Positions 38,179 through 50,597 of a DNA stretch of 64,000 bases are shown here, piece after piece. Below the pieces are notes generated by a model. The model saw nothing but the letters and a program-made list of their open reading frames with translations, searched no databases and was not told where the DNA came from. Position numbers and translations under genes: made by a program. Numbering within the stretch: position 1 is the stretch's first letter; each line of letters opens with the position of its first letter. This DNA comes from Colletes latitarsis (taxonomy: Eukaryota > Arthropoda > Insecta > Hymenoptera > Colletidae): positions 27,680,479 to 27,744,478 of the forward strand of contig NC_135147.1 of the NCBI RefSeq assembly GCF_051014445.1. The letters run 5' to 3'.

Positions 38179-39299
38179 AGATACCGTGACAATATCGAAC
38201 GGTAGAAACAAGAACACGGATCACGAGATGGCTACCATCAACACCAATGCCAAGGAGACCGCCTGAAACATTCTGTAATTTATTGAAATATATTTATTTA
38301 TGTGGGACCGTCGCGCCGCCCGCTGTCGCCGCCGATGTTTCCCTGTGTGTGTACTCTTTCGATACAAGAAAGAGATGGACTTGCAACGCTAATTTTTAAA
38401 TGCCAAAAAGTGCCTTAGCTCTCGCTAAAACTACACACGCGTACGGACAATTTACAAACAACCTCCTAGCAAGGAATTGTAATTTCTTCCTCATCCTGCG
38501 GACGGTTTAACAATTTTCGATTTCAGTCAGTGGAATTGCATTGTATTAAAACTTGTAAATAGTGCTGACGTGTAACGTTAAATCGAATCAAAATCAATTG
38601 ACTGCTCAAACTCGGAAAACAAATTATCCCTATTATATCGTCAGTTGCCTAATCTCTCGTCTCTTCGTGCAATCTACAAAGAACAGAGTGGCCAATCGAG
38701 TTTGATTCAACTTACGATTATCGCGTTAGATGATTAAGTAACGACTTATCCAATCTCCCGCTTTACAACACCGCTCGAGATACGTCGCTATGTTTCTTTA
38801 TACATACGTTACAAATTGATGCGTCAATTTTATGTATTTAATATCAACGATTAAGTTGTTGTAAGCAAGTAATCCCGCTAGAGTTGAACGACTCGGCTGC
38901 ATTTTGTACAGTTCAAATTTAGATCTTTAGAAATCTATAACATGTATTGTGTCGTATTCAAATGTTTTAAATTGAATTGGACGAGACTATTTTTAAAAAT
39001 AACGAAAAATGTTTATTCGTATTGCATCTGGCTGATACATAATAGACTGAGGAAAGGTGTACATAGTAAAAATATGCTAAAATATCAGAAATAGAGGACA
39101 AAAACTTATTCTGTATCAAACTCGCGTGAGACTGATTTCAGTGCCACGCCGGTTAACACAAATATAAAAAATAAAATAGTAAAGTAGTTTAAAATTTGTT
39201 CTTGTAGCAGATATAGAAACATTATCATAATAACATAAGCATTATAAGAGTATCGCCGAAAAAGACTGTGCTCGAGCATGCAAAAATATACTTAATAAT
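38179..39299. other. Convergent 3' region of sas and the GPx gene
   Basis: About 1.1 kb of AT-rich sequence between the sas stop and the minus-strand peroxidase stop. It probably holds both 3' UTRs; AATAAA-like hexamers occur near 39170. No coding segment is seen. Confidence 0.6.
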
Positions 39300-40191
39300 T
39301 TAAAAATATTTCTCCAATTCTGATTCCATTTGAAGCGGGGAAGTCTGTGGAGCGTATCTAAAAACAACTTTTCCCTCTTTGTTGATAATGAATTTGGTGA
39401 AATTCCATTTGACCGTGTCTGTCAAGAATCCAGCTGCCTGGGTTTTTAGCCATTTCCACAATGGATGAGCATTCTCTCCATTAACGTCGATCTTCTCATA
39501 AACATCGAAAGTAACATTATATTTCTTGATAAAATCCAAAATTTGTTCCGAAGTGCCTGGCTCTTGACTAGCAAACTGATTTGATGGAAATGCAAGAATC
39601 CTTAAACCTTCTTTTTCACTATACTTTTCGTATAGATGTACCAATTCTTTGTAATTTGTGTCTGTCAATCCGCAATTGCTGGCAACATTTACAATTATGC
39701 AGACATGCCCACGATATTTATTCAATGGTACATCGTTGCCATGGATATCTCGAGCATGAAAATCATAGATCGTAGTAGTCAAATTCCAATTTTTATCCTG
39801 GTCAAAAGGAACCGGAGTTGTAGCAGGACATTGTTCTTCTTTATTGTCTTTGCAACTTTGTGCAATAACTCCAGACAAGATTAGAATCATCAAAACTAAC
39901 AATTCTACAAAAAAATAATCATAATCAACAAATAAGCAACGTAAAATATAGTTTTTTAATCTTCGTTCAAATTTTTACGGTCGCTGTTTCGAAGATAAAG
40001 CCGGTTTCGTGACAATGGCCAGAAAAAAAAAAGAAAGAAAAACGACCTCAAAACTTGTCGCGTCCGACCTTCGTTACTGAATGCACGAATCATAAAATCA
40101 ATGTTATACGATTAATTTTCGGTAATATCATATTTTAATGAAGATTTGAAAACTTTTCTACGCATTATTACGATTATTACTCACTACGCAT
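39300..40191 (-). CDS. Secreted glutathione peroxidase-like enzyme, Cys type
   Basis: Two exons: a 7-base first exon at 40185-40191 (ATG CGT A, then donor GTGAGT) and 39300-39904 after acceptor TTTTTTGTAG. Together they give 203 residues starting MRKLLVLMILIL, a signal peptide that neither exon makes alone. The fold is the GPx4-like monomeric type, with catalytic Cys80 (VASNCG) in place of selenocysteine and the rest of the tetrad as Gln116 (QEPG), Trp169 and Asn170 (KWNF). Such enzymes reduce lipid or hydrogen peroxides using thioredoxin or glutathione. The FPCNQF Cys seen in many relatives is Ser here (FPSNQF), and no Cys follows Cys80, so the usual resolving Cys is missing. The remaining Cys are 20, 28 and 71. 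NVTF and NFT are potential N-glycosylation sites, consistent with secretion. Confidence 0.88.
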
Positions 40192-41166
40192 TTTGCGTCG
40201 AAGAACGTATCGTCGAACTGGAAAAATTTATCAGAGCCAAAACACTAACGTGATCTGTATAAAACTGATCAACTGTGACTGATCAATTTTTCTATCAGCG
40301 TATAGTAACGAAAAGAAATACCACTATTGCTAAAGGTCTTCGGTGCTGTTCGCTAAAATGAAATCTCCCGCACACTGTGACTCGTCGAACGCAACTGCGT
40401 TAATCTTCCTTTGTCCAGAATTTTTAATATATCCCAAACACGCTAGCCTCTGCCCAGCGGTGTCCTTGAATCTGTGACATCACGGAGTCTCGAATGTCCA
40501 AACATATTTATTATGTTCATATAATTATATTATTTACTAATGATTTTAAGTGCCGCTTATTTTGACAAAATTTTCAATCTATAATTATTCAAGTTAACAT
40601 TTCTGTTCATGCATATAGAACACATCCCTTAAATCAATGCTTGCATCTTAAATAATCTTAATACGTTTTAGTATCCATACCTGCTTTAGATTTCCAATTA
40701 ATGAAATAACATTGAAAATGTTACATTTTACCAATTAATCGATCACAAAAACTTTATGCCAGTAACAGATTCAATGACCCATGTGTACATAAAATGTGAC
40801 TAATGTCGAGATTTTATATTTAATATAATATAGAGTTTCTGGATTGCAATTATTTTGATAATATTTCGTTCTGATTTTGTATTATCTACATAAAGTTATG
40901 CATATAAAGTTCAATCAGTTATTTTTTCCATTCTTCACATAACCTAGTCCGATACACACGTGAATATAACCTTAAAAACGCAGATTTCAAGAATAAAATG
41001 CAATTAAATTATACAGTTATAATGCATAACGCAAAAATATTTAATAATTAAATGTTACGGACGATTTATTATGAAAAAATTGTCTTTTAAGTTTTATATA
41101 ATTTTATAAGAATTATAAAGCAGCATTAAATTGTTATTAAACGTTATTATCGCAATTAAATAAGAA

Positions 41167-42133
41167 ATGGTAAGTACAATAAACTGTGTTAAATATTATA
41201 TTAAAAACATTGTATCTTTTTGCCGTAATTCATTATTATTTTTTATTTCAGGCGCGAAACGCAGAAAAGGCTATGTAAGTGTCTATAAGATAGTAATTGT
41301 CTCATTTTTCTAAGTTTAAATGTGTTCTTACAAATTTATTTTCTTAATTGTTTTACAGGACTACGCTTGCTCGATGGCGAGCAGCACAGAGCAACGAAGG
41401 TGCCAGAAAAGAGCAAGAAAGGAGACCGTACTTAGCTTCTGAATGTAGAGACTTGCGAAAGGCAGAGAAATGGAGAATGCAAATAATTAGAGAAATTGCA
41501 AAGAAAGTAGCACAGATACAGAATGCAGGCCTTGGAGAGTTTCGTATTAGGGACTTGAACGATGAAATTAATAAATTACTGAGAGAGAAACGACATTGGG
41601 AGGCTCAAATAAAAGAACTAGGTGGTCCTGATTATTCTAGAGTGGGGCCACGTATGCTAGATCACGAAGGTCGTGAGGTATAATGTGTATTAAACTATAA
41701 ATGTTTCCTAATGCTATAGGTGCTAAAGTTTAAGTTTATAATATAATTAAATGTTTAGGTACCTGGAAATCGTGGTTACAAATATTTTGGAGCAGCAAAA
41801 GAATTGCCAGGAGTTAGAGAATTGTTTGAGCAAGAACCACCTCCTCCTCCTCGTAAAACACGCGCAGAATTAATGAAAGACATTGATGCAGACTACTATG
41901 GTTACAGAGACGACGACGATGGGATTCTGTTACCGTTGGAACAGAAAGCGGAACAAGAAGCGAGAGAGAGAGCAGTAAAAGAATGGTTGGCACAGCACGA
42001 GAAAACGGAGCTCGAAGAGATTGAAGAAGAAGTTGAAACAACGGCGCAAAAAGCGATACCGTCGCAACAAGATATTCAGGAAGCATTGCTTGCGAGAAAA
42101 AAGCAAGAACTGTTAGAGAAATATGTATTTTGA
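41167..42133 (+). CDS. Isy1: Pre-mRNA splicing factor ISY1 homolog
   Basis: Exons 41167-41169 (the ATG alone), 41252-41274, 41359-41677 and 41759-42133 encode 239 residues starting MARNAEKAMTTLARW. The amino-terminal half, including IAKKVAQIQNAGLGEFRIRD and GGPDYSRVGPRMLDHEG, is nearly identical to animal ISY1. This factor belongs to the NineTeen/Prp19-related complex and binds the spliceosome at the catalytic stage. The carboxy end keeps PSQQDIQEALLARKK, but the acidic linker is shorter than in vertebrates (285 residues in human). It is divergently placed from the peroxidase gene about 1 kb upstream, so the two may share a promoter region. A start codon isolated in its own exon, followed by a 23-base exon, is notable. 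Confidence 0.95.
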
Positions 42134-45100
42134 CAGGTATTATTTTGCATTCTTATACATTAAATAACAACTATTTGTAAGTTTATTCGTTTAATTGTAT
42201 TAGAGTACATTTTTATAAAACGCGACAGATATCATAATAATTATTATTAATATGTAAGTAATAACATTGATTACGTTAATTATTTTGTGCAGTAGACGTT
42301 CAAACTTCAATTTAATACTTATCGAGAAAGAGTGCTGTAGATAAAATATATAGATCAAAATTTAACGGTAGTCTGTTTATAATCCTCGCGATCTTTATTA
42401 TTTGTTTGTACGTTGCACTCGATTTTGCAATCTAAGCACCCAATACTCGAGAAAGGGACACAATAGAATAAAACACCAAGAAAGACGACAAATTACGGTT
42501 AGTGTTGTAAAAATTGTTCTTCGCTGCATACATTCATACTTGCCAAAAGAGTATTTAAAAAATAATAATTGAATTGTTTTTCTTACTCGAGGCAACCAAA
42601 GAACTGTATCTATCTCAATACTTGGCTAACTCCTCCTGCACTACCCGTCGAGAAAATTTTATTTTCGAATAACGAATAAAAATATTCGGTTCGTTCGTAA
42701 ATTAGCTTTAACCCGAGGCTTTTAAACTATTAAAGGCTTTTAATTATTATTAAACTAATTTACGAACGAGTCTAAAATTTGTATTCGTTGTTTGGAAATA
42801 GAATTTGCCCGAGTGTCTTCCATACCATCGTTTGTCCTTGCTCCGAAGTGACCTAAGCCAGTCATTTCTTTTAAGATATTCTGATAGAATTACCACTATT
42901 ATTGTAAGAAACTGGGAACAGTCAAAGGCATAGGAATTACCCTGAAAAAGCCCTATACGTTAATTAAGTAGACATATCCGGTCCGAAAATACTTTGAAAA
43001 TTGTTTCGTTTCCGTTCGTAACCACTCACCAACGAGACAGGACTATGCGTACGTACGTGTACATACATATAGTCCGTTCGCGTTTCATTCGCGTGTAATA
43101 AATATCTTTCTTGATCATCGATTCAACATCGTGTTGTTTATAAACAGACTGTACAATATACAATTACGTTATCAGGACCCAGAATTGAAAATTATCCTAA
43201 TTAAACGCTAGCTAAACTCGCGCTACGCTTATGATTTATCAAAGTAGACTGAAATTACTCGATCGCGCGTATCTCGTCCATACGTCTGTTGTTTCGCGTG
43301 TTTCCAAGCGGAAATGTCTTCAGCGACGATATGCTACAGTCGAAAGCGCTAAAGGCGTCTCTTTAAAAGAACAGGCTGCACGTGATCGCAAGAAAAATTC
43401 ACGCATACATGCGTATACCAAAAGGAACTTCTTCCGAGTCCCTGGAAAATCACGTTACACCGTACGCCTAAAGGTGACACGGTTAAACGCGAGAGAATAG
43501 TTCGAGCATGGATTAATCATCGTTAATTACCTAAAATGCTAAAGCTTGAAAAAGTCAAGCGTTGAACGATTCACAGCATCTGTTTTGTTCGTTAATCAGT
43601 CGCCTATTTCGGCCGGTTGAATCAATCTCTAATATACATAGAAACGTATGGATAATCTACGTTTATCGTAGTCACGCGATATCGTGTACGTCTCTAGTTT
43701 TAGTTAAGTAATATCAACTCTAGAATCACATCTGCGTTTACGAGGGGTGTGCATTGCGAGTTTATTGTGCGTCATTGAATCGTGAATGTTTGCCCTCGTA
43801 CTTATACGTTCCCTGTCCCAACCATCTGTTCGAATTAACCGTTCGATCCCCTAGTCAGGTTGCCTATACATATTGTGGAAACACGAAATATATGTAATAG
43901 GAATAAAGTGTGTCGATGGGAATTTCAGCGATACAACTAATCGTCTAACAAAATCTAAAGCTTTGCCTTTAACTTGCGAGAGACCTTTGCGCGCTTCCTG
44001 TCACTGTCGCAACACGTTCACAGTCCGCATTTAATCGCATGCTATCGTTCGAACGTAACAAGAGGAGATATATTTTTCATGGTAATTAATATTTCGGCTA
44101 CTCTCTTGAACATTTCCACCATCGTCCATCATCGTCCCTGAAACACAACTGTTTCTTTAGTTAGTTGATTAATAACGGTTCAACTTTCAAATTAACGTAT
44201 ACGGGCGATACTTGCACTCGACCAATTCCAAAGTAAAAACCGTCCACGTAGATCGTTAGACTTTGAACGTGTTAACGGCATTGAGTGTGAACGTTAAAGA
44301 AAGTCAACGTACAGAGACAACGTACAAGCGAAACGAAAAAGAGACTACAAGAATTTCACAGCCTCGCGTCTTTGTTCTTCTCGGATCCGGGAAAAGTGCA
44401 CCGATCCAAGGATCGGGCAAGGATCGCCCTAGGCCCTGGAGTAAGGGGGATTAATTCCGTAGATCGCGCTTGACAATCCATTCTCGAACCACACGCATTG
44501 TTCGCGATTCGTCGTTTCGGCTCGTAACAAGCATTGCATGATCGAATACATGCGTAGGTATATCCGTTGAAAATGTGGCGAAATCGCGAGAGCGAAAGAA
44601 AAAGAGGGTATATGTATTTCGCTCGGCTAGCCCGTCCAAAGAAGAACTAGAGGATCGCGCGTGTTTCGTATACGGGGCTCTCGACTCGGCTGGGTATCCC
44701 ACGACGATTCTCCGTCGACGGACACGCGGCCTAAAAATGGTGAAAGGCACAAAGTAAAAAATAAACGATCATGGTTGTCGGCTCAGGCACATATCGAGTT
44801 TAAAAATTTCATGCCACGGTTTCGCGGTCCGTTTACTTGTGCGCGATTAATTTAAGATCGGTAAAATGCATGTACACAAGACGTTTCGTTTATCTCGATT
44901 ACCTTAGTATCTCGTTGGTTGCTTTCGATGATAATAATAGAAGAAATTGTTTGTTTCTTGTCTGAATCGACTCGTTAAATGAAACGATTTTTTAAGGAGG
45001 AAAAAAAGGTTTGGATCTTGGCCGATCCAGGCAGACGAAACACCTTGCGTACACGCGCGTGTGTGTACATGAACGTGTAAAAGTGTGCGATTATGTGTAC

Positions 45101-45573
45101 GCGTGTCTCATGTTCGCGTTCTTTTTCAGTTTCTTGATGCATATGTGATATACATACGTAATATGTATGTTGAAAACACCCACAACTCCGTCCGGCGTAT
45201 CAAAAAGGAATGTACTTGGTACATCGATAGAGTTTCGTAACTCAGAGTTACCCACGTACGTAAAGAATGAAGACAGCTCCGATTGACTTCAGGTGATCTT
45301 ATTCGGGCAGTAGACAGCGCATCCAATACGAACGGCAGCCGTTTGTTTCGTTAAAAGTTCTTCGCCTTCTGTTTTTTTTTCTTTTCTTTTCTTTTTTTTT
45401 TTTTTTCTTTTTTTTTTTTTGGCTTCCTATTAAACGATCAGTCGTGCCAAGACGCGCCAACGAGCGCGCGTTACTCACAGCGTGTTTGGTGTTTCTATCG
45501 ATCAAACTGTATCGTTTATCGGTAATGTAAAATATTTTTCTCCGTAACAGGCACTCTTTCATAGTCGGACATC
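42134..45573. other. Spacer between Isy1 and Syt14
   Basis: About 3.4 kb without a gene I can support. A near-perfect poly-T/CT tract runs at about 45369-45420 and is A-rich in the sense of the minus-strand Syt14 transcript, probably within its 3' UTR. An 89-codon frame at 43231-43500 has no recognisable features. Inverted AT-rich segments near 42660-42780 (CGAATAACGAATAAA against TTTATTCGTT-like sequence) could form a hairpin. Confidence 0.5.
45369..45420. repeat. Poly-T / T-rich tract
   Basis: About 50 bases of T with a few C and no other bases. It lies downstream of the Syt14 stop, so it would be A-rich in that transcript. A retroposed tail or slippage tract is possible. Confidence 0.85.
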
Positions 45574-48500
45574 TCAAGGACGCAACAGTGAATGCCAGCG
45601 TTGAACTTGTGTTGGCTGTCTTGCTGCGCGCATGTCGTTCCAATGCTGAAGTTCCTCCGAGCTGTTCAGTCCCAAACTGAGCCAACCGATCATTTCTCTA
45701 CCTTTCCTTCCCATGCCTCCTCTTCGTCGATTGTAAACCGACAGGAAGAGCGTTACGTCCCCGAGTTGGAACAGAGCAACCTACGGGAATTGTTTTAGGT
45801 TCAACGAACGGTTACAAACTTTTCAGATTGCACCTCGAGCAAAGAAAATGTGTGCCTGATATAAATGTATGAAACGTGCCTGGAATATAAACGTTTCCTT
45901 GTAAAGAGGATTGGGCTGAGCACGTTTCAAACCAGTCTTCGATCGTCCCATTTCGTGACCGTTGCTGTCCACGAGAGCAAGCTTGACGTACGTATCGGGC
46001 GGTTTCGTGTCGTTTCCGCCGCCACCCCGAAAGTGAGATCCTTTGATTATCTCTACCGACAAACGTCCTGTTGTTCCGTTGTACGCCAAGCCTATCAGAA
46101 TCTCTGCCACGCTTCCGCCCTTCATGCTGCTACCGTAAGGAGGCACGGTGGGTGATGCGTACGATTGAACGGATTGCTGAGATCCCGTGGAATCGCTACG
46201 TGTCAAGCTACTGGTTGTTCCCCATTCTTGTACCTTTAAACATAACAAGGAAACATCTTATGCATACGTGCTACGCGTGCTTAAAAAACTATTAAACGTT
46301 AGACCGACGGCGGATGAAATACATATGCAATGCGATAAAAATCGGGTAGGAATCGAAGCTCGCGTATAGGAGGATTTACCGAGGACGAAGGCGGTGGTTG
46401 TAGAGTTAACCAAAGAGTTGTCTCGAGCTGAAGATTAATCTGATCGAAGGAGACTCTGGCTTCGCCGAGCAGCCTCTCTCGGCGCATCCTTCCGCTCCAT
46501 AGGTAGACTCTTAAACGTACTCCCATCGCGTTTACATCCTCTGGGTTCACGCGGGGAAGAAGGTAACTTTCCATGTACTGCGGAGACGTGCCCTGACGGA
46601 CACGGGTCTTGCGTCGTTGTTTTTTCGACGGTAAAAGTACCAGACGTACCTGACTACCACCTATACCCTCGGGATAATTTCGTCCTTGCAACACGTGTAC
46701 CTACGAACAGATGGAATCTTAATCTTAGTTTCAACCCTTGCGCGTCGTCAACGATAGTAGCGAAACGATCGAGGAAATGAACGGAATTTCCGTATCGTCG
46801 TTACCGTTACATACGTATGGAGGTACGAACCGTCATCTCCCGCATCGGTGCATCGTACAAAAACGCAACCTCCAGGCTACCCACTTCTTCGGTGACCGTG
46901 CCCATCGTCTCGATAATGTCGTTGCTCGTCGGCCCATTCTGATCAATCTCTTCTTCCTGTTCTCTAGTACCGAGTAGAATGTTCGAAGCACCGACTTCCA
47001 CTACGCACTGTGATCAATGGAAATATTAATTCGTCAGAATTGGATACAACGATAAAATGGCCTTCCAAGGAAACATTGAATCGATACAGCGTCGCAACGT
47101 ATAAATATAAAAGGTATAAAAGTTACGTTTATTTAATATATGTATAGCTTATCCACCGTTTAGATGCTGTTAGTTCACCTGTTGTTGATCGGTAGGAGAG
47201 TGTTCTTCCGTGCAACTGCTGGAAGTGGTTCCAGCATCTAAAACGATAAAACAACGTGTGTATAGATAATCAGGATGATGGAGTGAATCAACGATGCGAA
47301 TTAGATTCAGATATATTTGGTACAACTAACCCACGATGGTCGGTCCATCTTCTGCTTGGATGGTCAGCGTATCAGGCGGCGGATGAGGACGTGGATTCAA
47401 TCGACGAAGGGCGTCTTCTTCCGAGTCGGAACTAGTTTCTGGGTCCGAATAGGAAAATACCTTTCCTATTGAATTCCATTTGGAAAATAAACGTTTCGTT
47501 AGGAACATTCGTATACAGAGTATCCCGCTAGAAACTTAAACACTTAACAGAAACGAAGAGTTTTGCTATACATATAGAGAAGTAAAGTATACATATTGCA
47601 TAGAATTAATTACAATTATAAAGAATTCAATCCAGAACCAAGTCTCTATATGCTTTCTCCTATTACAATGTACATAGTTGTTCAAGTTGTCGCAGACTCC
47701 GGTGCCACTGATCTATGATAATACGAAAGATGGTACATTTGAAATAGGAAATATACTAATGTGATCTGATCTTATTAATGGGATGCTCTATGTTTCTGTT
47801 AAAGTTGTCTACACGACGTGGCTGTGAAACTAGGCGGTACAATCGGACCAAAAGGAATATACATCGAGAATGCAGAATGCAGAAAGTTGTCACCTATGTT
47901 CTTCGTAATTTGAGAAGTGGAACTGTTGTTAGATTCGCATAAGGGCACGCAAACTCCTCCGAAAAGTGTAGTCGTGGATGGTGGGGTGAAGCACCACTTG
48001 CGAGATAAATACAAAAAAAGAGCCAACAAGAGGACCACAAAGCCAGCAACGGCACCCAGAAATGCTGTCGCTTCCACAGGTACTGAAATCGATCGATTTT
48101 TCTTATTGTTTTTTTCTTTCCTTTTTTTTCTATACGATGCATGTTATTTTCTTTAAAGCAGTACAAAATATTTGTTTAAAGATTTGTAAAAATAGTGTCG
48201 GAAAGATGAAAGTTTTGAGGGTAGTTTCCATCGATAAATTCGAGCTAACGCAGCTAAACGAAAAAGTATGATTGGAAGAAAAAAATGTAGCAATTATCTA
48301 CTTGGGTCAGTTTTTACTGATTATACTATACATATACATACATATAATAGAGATTAAAAGATACCCTCGTTGGGTACAAATTGTTAAACGTCATTAATTA
48401 TTAATTATTTATTGGCTATGAGGAGAAAAGGCGTTCACCCGTGCACCGTTTAAAATCCTTTTCTCTCTCACTCCCGACCGGCGATCGTACGCGTCGTTTG

Positions 48501-49183
48501 GCATATATCGAACGCGTTCAAACACTAGCGACACGTTACATCTAAATGACCTGGAATAATTAACCATCGTTGCTCCAGTTGCCACGCAAACTGCCGCTGC
48601 GATATTGCGCAGCGAATATGCTGTTTAATGATTCGCGTTACCGAGATCTCGTTGATTCGATTCCGCAAACTATTGTCGCAAGATTTGTCATTTCGTAGCA
48701 ACGATGATTACAATTTTGCCAGCTTCGAATGGATAAACCCGAGACGGTGCGCTTCGAAAAGTCCTCGGTTTGCGCAATGCGGACGGGGACAATGGTACGC
48801 GTCCGCGTCGAATAACAACCCTTCGAGATATTCCCGATTATTCGAACAAGCAATCGATCGAAACGTGTTTCACGAATTGTGAGAAATAACGGTCGTATGT
48901 TGGATTGGTCGTTTAGCTGAATCAGTTTTAAGGTAACTCGAGAACTAAGACGATCAACTACGACGAAGAGACAGGGGCACAGAAGGGAATCAACGAACGC
49001 GCGTTCACCGTTCGTTTTCTGGCCTGCCTGGCCCTCGACAGGCATCGAATCGTCGATATTCGTATCAAAGATCACGCCCTTCGTTACACTTCGTACATTT
49101 AAACTTCGCTAGAGAAGCTCGCAGACCGTGTGAAATGTAGTGGACTTACCCGCCAGAAAATGGTCTGATCCAGCCAGAATCAT
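45574..49183 (-). CDS. Syt14: Synaptotagmin-14
   Basis: Eight exons in transcript order: 49150-49183, 47894-48082, 47331-47465, 47179-47237, 46831-47007, 46380-46700, 45880-46233 and 45574-45780, giving 491 residues. One membrane span lies near residues 19-42 (GFVVLLLALFLYLSRKWCF), then an acidic Ser-rich linker, C2A from about residue 185 (VAFLYDAPMREMTVHVLQGR) and C2B from about 345 (GSVAEILIGLAYNGTTGRLS) to the end (RWHSLLRP). Wording in C2B such as IKGSHF, TYVKLALVDS and NPLYKETFIFQ is very close to vertebrate SYT14. SYT14/16 proteins are Ca2+-independent, and the loops here do not show the usual set of Asp ligands. The role is membrane trafficking. The intron 45781-45879 has a GC donor (CAG then GCACGT) but keeps the reading phase. 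Confidence 0.93.
48083..49149. other. Syt14 intron 1
   Basis: A 1.07-kb intron between the 34-base first coding exon and the membrane-span exon, with donor GTAAGT and acceptor TTTCAG on the minus strand. No other coding content is seen. Confidence 0.7.
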
Positions 49184-50597
49184 GCTCGTCCTTGTGTCGC
49201 ATTAAACCCTTCCTCTTACGCTGTTCCGTCAATCGAACGCGGCGAGTCGTCCTCCTCCGCGAATAATGAACTCATTATTTGCTCGGAGCGAGCTTATCCG
49301 ACACAAGACTCGTGGCCGTTCGCAAACTTCGTGAAGCGTGGTTACAAACAGCCGAATAATAATATGTGGGCGGGGGTGTACACACAGCACTCTGTTGCTC
49401 GCGAGACGTGTGCGCCTGCAATACCTTGACCAGCTGTACGCGTGCGTCTCGCGTCCGCGCGTATACGTCGCCGAGGGGGATTTACTTCGCCAGGGATTCT
49501 CATTCGAGACATGTAAGTCTAACGCAAGAGTTCCCAATTATTTTTCATAGAGAAGATCCATTTAATCTCTATATAATTAATTGGAATATTTCTCTTACTC
49601 TTGTAACGCAACATGACGATCTATCCGAATTTAGCGATGGAGTTGTAAAATCCGATTAGATTCGAAACATTATTTTCTCGACAATAATACGATGTTAGCG
49701 AAGATTTTTATGCACCGATTAAATACATACGGTTACATTGACATCAATCGCAAAGGATGAACCTAATGTCAAGTTTTTAAAGAACATTGGATATTATTAA
49801 AACGAATATACGCAAAATAAGTAAAATGAAACTAAATATTACGTTTGTATTGCGGATTAAAGGAAATATTTTCTAAAATTATTATTTTAACATCAGAACT
49901 GAAGCGTAGAGATATCGAAAAACGATGACGGCTTGTATCGTCGATAATCGATATTTTATAAACGTATCCTGGTTCTCTTGTTTAAAAAAATTAACGTATT
50001 CTGCGGCATTACCTTCGTAATTTTCTCATTCTTTTCGAACTTTAAATAAATGGTGGTTGGTACGTTTTAATGCTAACCGAAGTAGAACTGACAACTCTTT
50101 ACTTCGCAGTGCTTATTGCCGGTCGTTGATGAAATCAATCAGTTAACGAATATTTATTTATCTTTTTGATGTAAATGTACGCGCTTCCTGGTACATTGTT
50201 CGATTTTTTTATAGATAAACGATATTTTTTATACTTAATTAATTGATACAAATTATAGAATTTAATATATGATCAGTTTTTTTAACACGTCTAATTTTTA
50301 CTTTTTTTTTTTATTTATTTATTACACATGAGACTAGAAATGTTCAAATTGATTGGGTTAAGTTCCATGTGTTGTTTGTATCGATTAACATAACCTGAAA
50401 AATGAAATTTCTGTTTAATTCGTTCTCACGAAACGTATTAATTGAACAATTTCAGTAATTATTAGATCAAATAGAATATATTCTAGGCAAAATAATATTA
50501 TTCTACTAAAACTCATTTATTTTATATCGTAAGTACTATATACATTTTTTACATTCGATATTAAAACATAACTGAACATGTAATTTTACATTTAATT
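49184..50597. other. Intergenic region between Syt14 and cardiolipin synthase
   Basis: The first 350 bases are CpG-rich and probably contain the Syt14 promoter and leader on the minus strand. The remainder is strongly AT-rich and leads into the plus-strand cardiolipin synthase gene. No gene is seen. Confidence 0.55.

Noticed and set aside
43231..43500. 89-codon plus-strand open frame between Isy1 and Syt14
   Set aside because: Basic and without domain similarity I recognise, no splice context, and inside the likely 3' region of Syt14.
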